From: UBA1189 sp045660385
GTDB lineage: Bacteria; Bacteroidota; Bacteroidia; Bacteroidales; Bacteroidaceae
NCBI GenBank assembly: GCA_045660385.1
Contig: JAZRDT010000053.1
Coordinates: forward strand, 1 to 64,000
Direction: 5' to 3'
DNA length: 64,000 nt
Of this stretch, positions 33,756-40,787 are shown piece after piece; the first letter of the stretch is position 1; every line of letters starts with the position of its first letter. Made by a program: the position numbers and the translations under genes. The notes under the pieces are model-generated. The model made no database searches. It had not been told where the DNA came from and saw only the letters and a program-made list of their open reading frames with translations.

Positions 33756-35543
33756 TTATTTCTTCTTTCCCCAAAAAGTGCGCTTTCCATCGGAGCTATA
33801 ACCTGCATACACAATAGTAGTCTTACGAGGAGATGCTTCCCAATCCAGTTCACGCGCAACGCATAATTTATAAGCCCCCAATCGAAGAGTATTGGTATTA
33901 GGGTCAAAACTCCATCTACCACTCATAGCACCCGAAATCGAACCATCCTCTTTGAGGGTCAAAGTAGCAGATGTTCGCTGTTTTTGATAGCTATATTGTA
34001 ATAGTATATGTTCCCAATCACCCACCAATTCTTCGGCAGTAATCGAAGGCTGCGGCACCGCAGCATAACGCTCGGGCAACACTACAGGCCAACCACTCTC
34101 GGTCCAAAGGATGCGACGCACGTGTCCATGCATAATAGCATTGGAATAAGCATTACCTCGTGCTCCTTCCGGCAAACGGCCCTGCGAAGTATAATACCAA
34201 TTTCCTTCACCATCATTGAACACTCCACAATGAGCAATACCGACCCATCCGCTGATACTGTCAGCAGCTACCTGTGGATCAAACTTATAGGGATGCGTCA
34301 CTACAGGATAACAATCTCCTCCGTTTGTTACATTCGTTCCATCCATACCATAGTATGGACCAGTAATATTGCGGGCACGACAGACGCGCGTATTATACGC
34401 TACGGCCAGTTCATCATATGCCAGGAACATATAATAATAACCAGTCTCCGGATTGTATATTACCTCTGGACCTTCAGAAGCTTGCCAACGGTCACCGGCC
34501 TTACGGGTATATACACGCTTTCCGTAACGAGTGGTAGCCCCCGGGGACGTACTACCTATATTCCAAGGGTTTCCGGGAGACTCCATCAACTTTCCCGTTT
34601 CGGGATTTATCTCCACAGCAGCTATTCCGGTATGCCATGAACCATATATGAGCCAATGCTTACCATCGGGAGTAACCTCATAGGTTGGGTCAATGGCATT
34701 GAAACAAAACCAACCGCCCCATTGACTACCCGTACCATAGGCTGATGCGCTCTTGTCAGAACTACTACTGATAACAAATCCCTTATCCTCCCATTTGTTT
34801 GATGCAGGATCGGTGGTTTCCATCATACCAATGAAAGCCCATTCACTCGGAACCAGGCAATAATACATGCGATAAAGGTTATCGTTTATCTTACGTACAA
34901 CAGGTGCCCAATAGCCCATATCAGTCAATTTGTTCACTTTAGCTCGGCCCATACGGGAGAAATAGGCATTCACAGAGTCGAGTGCCCACTGAGGCTGATC
35001 GTCCATTAATGTGCCGCCCAAATATTCCCAATTGACAAGGTCACGCGAACGTCTTCCATGAAAGTGTCCGTGTCCCACATGAGAATTACCATACGAAGCA
35101 TCGGTCTGATACATATAATAATAACCATCTGCGGCCTTCATCACCGTAGGATCATGTACATTGGCCAAGTTCCACTGAGAACGCTGAGTCCACGAAGCAA
35201 TATTCACATAACTATCAGAATACGTCGGGATGCGTTTATTTGAAATCTTATTATAATAGTCCAACTCCTTGAGCAACAAATCGCGGGGTTCATCCATCGT
35301 GATACTATCAATACCACGCACTCTGAATCCACGTGTAGTGCCATCGGTCATATGAAAGTATAGCGAGTCGTACAGTTTCACATTTCCAAGTGTCATCTTG
35401 ATGCTATCCACATACATTCCGCCAACCACCTCTACACGCTTTTCCGAACTATAGCGACTCACATATATCTTCTCGGGGATTGCTTGCGCCATAGCTACAC
35501 ATCCCATGACGCCACAAAGTGTCATTGCCATCAATCGTTTCAT
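33756..35543 (-). CDS. GH43 family arabinanase-like glycoside hydrolase
   Basis: The ATG at 35543 is chosen because it overlaps the upstream stop (ATGA) and gives a signal peptide (MKRLMAMTLCGVMGCVAMAQA). The 595-residue protein has an N-terminal beta region (about 25-110), then a five-bladed propeller with likely catalytic residues Asp131 (ANVHDPTV), Asp285 (NAIDPTYEV) and Glu357 (ASEGPEV). A C-terminal domain resembling GH43_C2 follows (about 500-595, with VGDWEHILLQYSYQ and SGRWSFDPNTNTLRLG). The pattern fits endo-1,5-alpha-L-arabinanases, which act outside the cytoplasm on pectic arabinan. No transporter genes lie nearby. Confidence 0.85.
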   Translation of the reverse strand: MKRLMAMTLCGVMGCVAMAQAIPEKIYVSRYSSEKRVEVVGGMYVDSIKMTLGNVKLYDSLYFHMTDGTTRGFRVRGIDSITMDEPRDLLLKELDYYNKISNKRIPTYSDSYVNIASWTQRSQWNLANVHDPTVMKAADGYYYMYQTDASYGNSHVGHGHFHGRRSRDLVNWEYLGGTLMDDQPQWALDSVNAYFSRMGRAKVNKLTDMGYWAPVVRKINDNLYRMYYCLVPSEWAFIGMMETTDPASNKWEDKGFVISSSSDKSASAYGTGSQWGGWFCFNAIDPTYEVTPDGKHWLIYGSWHTGIAAVEINPETGKLMESPGNPWNIGSTSPGATTRYGKRVYTRKAGDRWQASEGPEVIYNPETGYYYMFLAYDELAVAYNTRVCRARNITGPYYGMDGTNVTNGGDCYPVVTHPYKFDPQVAADSISGWVGIAHCGVFNDGEGNWYYTSQGRLPEGARGNAYSNAIMHGHVRRILWTESGWPVVLPERYAAVPQPSITAEELVGDWEHILLQYSYQKQRTSATLTLKEDGSISGAMSGRWSFDPNTNTLRLGAYKLCVARELDWEASPRKTTIVYAGYSSDGKRTFWGKKK

Positions 35544-36016
35544 TGCACACATAGCTTTGCGGTTTGGTTATCTACACGTAATACATATATTCCTGGTTTC
35601 AGTCCAGACAACGACACTACCCTATCGGTAATATTCATTACCAGTTTACCATCGACTCCATACAACACCGCATGATGCGCATCTTCATGCAGTGTCAACA
35701 CGGTTCCCTCCAAACGATATAGCAAATTCATTTCAGTCTCAACGTCCACAATATCGTTGGATATAGCAAAGTACATACGCCCTATTCGAACATAGTCGTG
35801 TGTATAGCTGCTACCATCACGATAGTTGGCTGTCATCGTACGATCAGAATATGAAAACTTCAGACTGCGCAAATTGGCAAGGTCAAGACTAACCACTGCA
35901 CTATCTTTATAGGATACATACAAATCGAAGTTATCCGTTTGCGCCATAACTCCACCGGTCCACCCAACCAAAGTGCCGGCCATAAGCATGCGACAAATAA
36001 AATGTTTTATTCTCAT
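35540..36016 (-). CDS. Secreted protein with T9SS-like C-terminal tail
   Basis: A 158-residue protein with a signal peptide (RMLMAGTLVGWTGGVMAQ) and two parts. Residues about 30-90 form a small beta domain (DLANLRSLKFSYSD, related in style to the N-terminal region of the following GH43 protein). A C-terminal sorting-type tail follows (AVLYGVDGKLVM, then LSGLKPGIYVLRVDNQ). It overlaps the GH43 gene by four bases and begins seven bases after a 52-residue gene. A partner or remnant of the arabinanase is possible; I know no function. Confidence 0.6.
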   Translation of the reverse strand: MRIKHFICRMLMAGTLVGWTGGVMAQTDNFDLYVSYKDSAVVSLDLANLRSLKFSYSDRTMTANYRDGSSYTHDYVRIGRMYFAISNDIVDVETEMNLLYRLEGTVLTLHEDAHHAVLYGVDGKLVMNITDRVVSLSGLKPGIYVLRVDNQTAKLCVQ

Positions 36017-36023
36017 AATTATA

Positions 36024-36182
36024 TTAAGCAGACAAAATGGTACATACTACATATACCGCAACCACTAAGGCTAACAATAGAAGAAGGAAGCCCATGGAAA
36101 ATCCTTGAAATTTCTTTCTACCTTTGGGCTGTACAGACTCTTCCATCAGAAGTTCTTCTTTCTTTTCTCCATTCTTATTCAT
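36024..36182 (-). CDS. 52-residue single-span membrane protein
   Basis: A short reading frame from ATG 36182 to TAA at 36024. The charged start (MNKNGEKKEELLMEESV) and KGRKKFQG are followed by one membrane helix (MGFLLLLLALVVAVYVVCTI). It fits exactly between suhB (30 bases before) and the 158-residue gene (7 bases after), which supports its being real. I recognise no family. Confidence 0.6.
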   Translation of the reverse strand: MNKNGEKKEELLMEESVQPKGRKKFQGFSMGFLLLLLALVVAVYVVCTILSA

Positions 36183-36212
36183 AGCTATCACAATTTACAG
36201 AACATTATAAAA

Positions 36213-37022
36213 TCATTTCGTAAGCGCATTCGACACAACTTCCATCAACTGCTTGTGTATAAATCCATTTGAAGCTAACACTTCGCGTCCATTAAGATAA
36301 GTATCTCCTCCACTGAAATCGGTGGTGGTACCACCCGCTTCGGAAAGTATCAATGTACCTGCAGCCACATCCCACGGACCGAGCAGCCCCTCGATGCGCC
36401 CTTCGGCGCGCCCGGCTGCGACGTAGCAGAGTTCGGCAGCCGCTGACCCAAGCAGACGCTCGGCGCCAACAGAACCATACATTTGTGCTATGAGACCCAG
36501 CACGACAGGACGGAACCGTTCACTATCATAGGGAAAGCCAAGTAGTATCTGCGCCTGACTGATATCAGCAATAGGCGACACGTGTATGGATTGCTCATTA
36601 AGATAAGCGCCTCCACCCTTATAGGCCCAGAAACATTCATCGCGACAAACCTCATAAACGACCCCCAGCAACACCTCCCGACTGTTGCGCAAAGCGATGC
36701 TTACACAATAAGGAGCCATATCGTGAATGAAGTTAGTAGTACCATCCAATGGATCGATCACCCAGCAATACTCTTCTGTAGCATGCTGTTGTGTCGTCTT
36801 CTCTTCTGTTATAAAACCGGCATCAGGCAGCAGGAGCGAGAGTTGGGCTACAAGGCGTTCTTCTGACGCTTTGTCCACATAAGACACATAGTCGTGGGGG
36901 CCCTTCTCCTTTACAGCAGAACGATCAAACTTAGCACGTTCGTCTCTCAAGAAGTTTCCAGTTTCTATGGCTATCTTCTTAACCTCCTGCACGAGTTGTT
37001 TCAAATTCACCATACCATCCAT
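36213..37022 (-). CDS. suhB: Inositol monophosphatase family protein
   Basis: The 269-residue protein carries all metal-site motifs of the family: the Glu pair in FITEEKTT, WVIDPLDGTTNF near residue 90, and GPWDVAAGTLILSEAGG near residue 220. It removes phosphate from myo-inositol phosphates or related sugar phosphates; the exact substrate is unknown. The start codon overlaps the stop of the MORN gene by one base (TAATG), so the two are coupled. An ATG three codons in (MVNLKQ) is an alternative start. Confidence 0.9.
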   Translation of the reverse strand: MDGMVNLKQLVQEVKKIAIETGNFLRDERAKFDRSAVKEKGPHDYVSYVDKASEERLVAQLSLLLPDAGFITEEKTTQQHATEEYCWVIDPLDGTTNFIHDMAPYCVSIALRNSREVLLGVVYEVCRDECFWAYKGGGAYLNEQSIHVSPIADISQAQILLGFPYDSERFRPVVLGLIAQMYGSVGAERLLGSAAAELCYVAAGRAEGRIEGLLGPWDVAAGTLILSEAGGTTTDFSGGDTYLNGREVLASNGFIHKQLMEVVSNALTK

Positions 37023-38173
37023 TATCTCGTCAATCCGTTGACATAAGTACTACTCTTTACAAATTTACCTTCGGCATCATACTCCTTGAATGGACCATGC
37101 TTCAGATCGTTGGCAAAGGTTCCTATCATACGCGAACCATCAGCCAAGGTTATCGTACCTTCTCCATCCTTGAGACCATTCTTATACTCGCCCTCATACA
37201 CAGTGCTATCAGCCAAAGTCATGCATCCCTTTCCATGAGGCAGGTCATCAGCCCATTGGCCCTCATACACGTCCCCGTTAGCCCAACGGCAGATTCCCTC
37301 GCCATGACGTTTATTGGCACGCCACTCCCCGTCATACGTTTCACCACTGGCCATTTCATATTTACCACGGCCATCAATATCGCCATTCTTATACTCGCCA
37401 ACATATCTGCTGCCATCAGCTCGGGTATAATCTCCATATCCTGAACGAATGCCCATAACATATTCGCCTACATATACATCGCCGTCGGCAAAGTGATACT
37501 CCCCTTTTCCATGCTGCACATTATCGCGCCATTGTCCAGAATATTCATCACCGTTCGAGTAGTAGAATGTACCCGTACCATGACGCAAGTCGGCTTTCCA
37601 TTCACCTTCGTAGCTGGCACCATCCAGCCAGAACATGCGTCCCTGTCCCTCTTTCTTGTCGTTGAGCCATTCACCGTTATAGTTCGAACCATCGTAGCAC
37701 CATATATACACACCCTTGCCATGACGCTTACCCTCATCCCAAAGACCAGTATATGTATCGCCATTGACATAGTACATAGTGCCGAAACCCTGGACCTTAT
37801 CCATATAATAGTTTCCTTCATATCGACGGCCATCGGTATAGTGATATGTACCTACACCGTGTCGTACATCTTTAATCCACTGGCCTTCATAGCGTTCTCC
37901 ATTGGCATAGGTCATCGTTCCTTCCCCATGACGCTTTCCAAATTCAAACTGTCCTTGATAAACCGTGCCATTGGCATAAGTCCGTTTACCCTTTCCATGG
38001 GGGCGCATCAACATCATATCCCCCTTGTATGTAGAACCATCCTTAAGCACCTTTGACTTTTGGCGTACCAGTACCTTTTCTACCACAGACTGCTGCTGTG
38101 CCTCAGCTAACGAGGGCATGCCACAGAGCAGCAATGCCATCGAAAAATAGTGTATTGTTCGTCTCATATTCAT
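37022..38173 (-). CDS. Secreted MORN-repeat protein
   Basis: The ATG at 38173 is chosen because the promoter at 38180-38211 excludes earlier starts; the ATG at 38167 is nearly as good. A signal peptide (MRRTIHYFSMALLLCGMPSL) is followed by about fourteen MORN repeats of 23 residues with the pattern YxGxxxxGxxHGxGxxxxxxG, for example YQGQFEFGKRHGEGTMTYAN. MORN repeats form an extended beta sheet that binds lipids or proteins. The protein is probably periplasmic or at the cell surface. It is the first gene of a six-gene operon ending with holA. Confidence 0.8.
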   Translation of the reverse strand: MNMRRTIHYFSMALLLCGMPSLAEAQQQSVVEKVLVRQKSKVLKDGSTYKGDMMLMRPHGKGKRTYANGTVYQGQFEFGKRHGEGTMTYANGERYEGQWIKDVRHGVGTYHYTDGRRYEGNYYMDKVQGFGTMYYVNGDTYTGLWDEGKRHGKGVYIWCYDGSNYNGEWLNDKKEGQGRMFWLDGASYEGEWKADLRHGTGTFYYSNGDEYSGQWRDNVQHGKGEYHFADGDVYVGEYVMGIRSGYGDYTRADGSRYVGEYKNGDIDGRGKYEMASGETYDGEWRANKRHGEGICRWANGDVYEGQWADDLPHGKGCMTLADSTVYEGEYKNGLKDGEGTITLADGSRMIGTFANDLKHGPFKEYDAEGKFVKSSTYVNGLTR

Positions 38174-38179
38174 AATCTG

Positions 38180-38211
38180 CAAAATTAAGAAAAGGTGCCC
38201 GAACGAACAAA
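38180..38211 (-). promoter_or_regulatory. Promoter of the MORN-holA operon
   Basis: On the minus strand TTTG (38208-38211), 20 bases, then TAATTTTG (38180-38187), a full match to the Bacteroidetes consensus. The mRNA would begin about at the MORN start codon, so the leader is very short or absent. Confidence 0.8.
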
Positions 38212-38293
38212 ATATAGCCCTAAAAAAAAACTCAAAAGAGAACAAATAACATTACTGCCACGTTTATATGCCATAAATCATATCCTTAACATC

Positions 38294-38815
38294 ATGAAAG
38301 CAAATCTCCTGACCTCTCTCCTCGTCGGATTATGTGCCACCACAATGGGGCAATCCATTGACAACAGCACCATCACAGCATTTGACCTCGACCGCTACCT
38401 GGGCAAATGGTACGAGATAGCCCGCTACGACCATGCCTTCGAGCGCGGCCTGGTAGGATCTATGGCCGAATACACCCTACGCGACGACGGCATGATCAAT
38501 GTCCTCAACAGCGGTCACCTCTACACCCTTGACGGCAAGTTCAAAGAGAGCATAGGCAAGGCCAAGCCCAACAAGAACGGCAAACCCGGACAGCTTCGCG
38601 TGAGTTTCTTCGGACCATTCTATAGCGACTATTACATCCTTGACCTTGCGCCCGATTATTCATACTCTGTCGTAGGAAGCAGCAGCCCCAAGTATCTATG
38701 GATACTCAGCCGTACACCACAACTCAAGCCTCAGGCCAAGGAGGAAATCCTCACGAACCTACAGCAGCGCGGATACGACACCAGCAAGTTCATCTGGGTG
38801 GAGCAGGATTTATGA
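38294..38815 (+). CDS. Lipocalin family protein (Blc-like)
   Basis: The ATG at 38294 gives 173 residues with a signal peptide (MKANLLTSLLVGLCATTMG). The lipocalin hallmark GxW is in RYLGKWYEIARYDHAFERG. Further family features are YTLRDDGMINVLNSG, LRVSFFGPFYSDYYILDL and YLWILSRTPQL. Blc-type lipocalins bind fatty acids or lysophospholipids in the periplasm or outer membrane. There is no lipobox Cys, so it is probably soluble. It is divergent from the MORN operon. A weak hairpin (AGCCAAAAACA/TGTTTTGGCT, 38815-38849) may end it. Confidence 0.85.
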   Translation: MKANLLTSLLVGLCATTMGQSIDNSTITAFDLDRYLGKWYEIARYDHAFERGLVGSMAEYTLRDDGMINVLNSGHLYTLDGKFKESIGKAKPNKNGKPGQLRVSFFGPFYSDYYILDLAPDYSYSVVGSSSPKYLWILSRTPQLKPQAKEEILTNLQQRGYDTSKFIWVEQDL

Positions 38816-38962
38816 GCCAAAAACAAAATGAATGGAATATGTTTTGGCTAATTGCAATAAAAAATCATAATTCATAATTCATAATTCGAATATTATTTCC
38901 TACATTTGTGGCCGACATCAGTCAACATACACTTTAAGAATAGAAATACACTGAGAAAAACC

Positions 38963-40723
38963 ATGAAAAAGGAAATCAAATTTAGCCTTTTGTACCGCGA
39001 CATGTTCCAGTCGTCGGGCAAATACCAACCCCGTGCCGACCAGCTTGCCCGCATCGCTCCCGTCATCGTAGAGATGGGATGCTTTGCCCGCGTAGAGACC
39101 AATGGTGGTGCCTTCGAGCAGGTTAACCTCCTTTATGGCGAGAACCCCAACACGGCCGTGCGCACCTTCACCAAAACCTTCCACGAAGCAGGCATACAGA
39201 CCCATATGCTCGACCGTGCCCTCAACGGACTGCGTATGTTCCCCGTACCGGCCGATGTGCGACGCCTCATGTATAAGGTAAAGAAGGCACAGGGAACCGA
39301 CATCACCCGTATCTTCTGCGGACTCAACGACCCGCGCAACATCATCCCCTCCATCAAGTACGCCCTTGAAGCCGGCATGATACCGCAGGCCGCACTCTGC
39401 ATCACCCACTCCCCTATCCACACCGTCGAGTACTATACCGACCTGGCCGAACAGCTCATCGCTGCCGGAGCCACAGAGATAGCTCTCAAGGATATGGCAG
39501 GTATTGGTCGCCCAAAAATGCTGGGACAGCTGGTGAAGAACATCAAGACCCACCACCCCGAAGTCATCGTCCAGTACCACGGCCACTCAGGCCCCGGCCT
39601 CTCCATGGCCTCCATCCTCGAGGTATGCGAGAATGGTGCCGATATCATCGACACCGCCATCGAGCCCTTGTCATGGGGTAAGGTACACCCGGACATCATC
39701 TCCGTGCAGGCTATGCTCAAAGATGCCGGCTTCCAGGTGCCCGACATCAACATGAACGCCTACATGAAGGCACGCAGCCTCACACAGGAGTTCATGGACG
39801 ACTTCCTCGGCTACTTTATGGACCCCACCAATAAGCATATGTCATCGCTCCTGCTCAAGTGCGGACTCCCCGGCGGCATGATGGGTTCGATGATGGCCGA
39901 CCTCAAAGGCGTGCACTCAGGCATCAACCTTATTCTCAAGGGCCAAGGCAAGGCACCTCTCAGTCTCGACGACCTCGTCATCATGCTCTTTGATGAAGTT
40001 GAGTACGTATGGCCCAAGCTCGGCTACCCTCCCCTCGTGACCCCCTACAGCCAATATGTGAAGAACATTGCACTGATGAACCTCATGCAGCTCATCAAGG
40101 GCGAGGAGCGCTTCTCGATGATCGACAACAACGCGTGGGACATGATTCTCGGAAAGTGCGGCCGCCTACCCGGTCCGTTGGCTCCAGAAATCATAGAACT
40201 GGCCAAAAGCCAAGGCCGAGAGTTCACCGATGCCGACCCGCAGAGCTACTACCCCGATGCCCTTGACACCTACCGCAAGGAGATGAAGGAGCAGGGTTGG
40301 GATACCGGCAAGGACGATGAAGAACTCTTCGAGTTTGCCATGCACGACCGCCAGTACCGCGACTACCGCTCGGGCGTAGCCAAGCAGCGCTTCGAGACCG
40401 AGCTTCAGAAGGCCAAGGATGCCGCACTCGGCGGCACAGGCGTCACCCCCGAGCAGTTGCAGGCCCTCAAGCACGCCAAAGCCGATGCTGTCACCGCACC
40501 CGAAAACGGACAGGTAGTATGGGAAATCTCTGTTGAAGGTCCCTCATCGGCACCCAACGTAGGGCGTACCTATAAGGAGGGCGAGTTGATGTGCCATATC
40601 ACCACCCGCTGGGGACAGATGATACCCGTTTACGCAGGCTTTGCAGGCCGCCTGGCCGAGGTGACCCCACAAGGAGCTACCGTCAATAAAGGGGATGCCG
40701 TAGCATATATTGAAAGAGACTGA
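38963..40723 (+). CDS. Carboxyltransferase: oxaloacetate decarboxylase alpha / pyruvate carboxylase B-like
   Basis: The ATG at 38963 (MKKEIKFSLLYRDMFQSSGK) gives 586 residues. A TIM-barrel carboxyltransferase domain (about 1-300) has the metal and catalytic features EIALKDMAGIG and VQYHGHSGPGLSMAS. A conserved carboxylase domain (about 300-470) has CGLPGGMMGSMM. The C-terminus (about 520-586) has the fold of a biotin-carrier domain, but where AMKM should be the sequence reads ITTRWGQMIPV, so the biotin Lys appears absent. The enzyme may use a separate biotin carrier. The gene stands alone and ends at a very strong terminator. Confidence 0.85.
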   Translation: MKKEIKFSLLYRDMFQSSGKYQPRADQLARIAPVIVEMGCFARVETNGGAFEQVNLLYGENPNTAVRTFTKTFHEAGIQTHMLDRALNGLRMFPVPADVRRLMYKVKKAQGTDITRIFCGLNDPRNIIPSIKYALEAGMIPQAALCITHSPIHTVEYYTDLAEQLIAAGATEIALKDMAGIGRPKMLGQLVKNIKTHHPEVIVQYHGHSGPGLSMASILEVCENGADIIDTAIEPLSWGKVHPDIISVQAMLKDAGFQVPDINMNAYMKARSLTQEFMDDFLGYFMDPTNKHMSSLLLKCGLPGGMMGSMMADLKGVHSGINLILKGQGKAPLSLDDLVIMLFDEVEYVWPKLGYPPLVTPYSQYVKNIALMNLMQLIKGEERFSMIDNNAWDMILGKCGRLPGPLAPEIIELAKSQGREFTDADPQSYYPDALDTYRKEMKEQGWDTGKDDEELFEFAMHDRQYRDYRSGVAKQRFETELQKAKDAALGGTGVTPEQLQALKHAKADAVTAPENGQVVWEISVEGPSSAPNVGRTYKEGELMCHITTRWGQMIPVYAGFAGRLAEVTPQGATVNKGDAVAYIERD

Positions 40724-40732
40724 TAAATATCA

Positions 40733-40778
40733 ATCATAAAAATAATGCGCGAGGAAACTCGCGCATTATTTTTATGAT
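40733..40778. terminator. Bidirectional terminator with GAAA loop
   Basis: A perfect 21-bp stem closing a GAAA tetraloop, with the GC core AATGCGCGAG/CTCGCGCATT flanked by A and T runs. It lies between the convergent carboxyltransferase and GH2 genes. Confidence 0.92.
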
Positions 40779-40787
40779 ATATCCTAC

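Noticed and set aside
36024..36182. Small frame as a remnant of the following secreted gene
   Set aside because: It has its own start and stop, clean spacing on both sides and a typical membrane helix, so I kept it as a gene.
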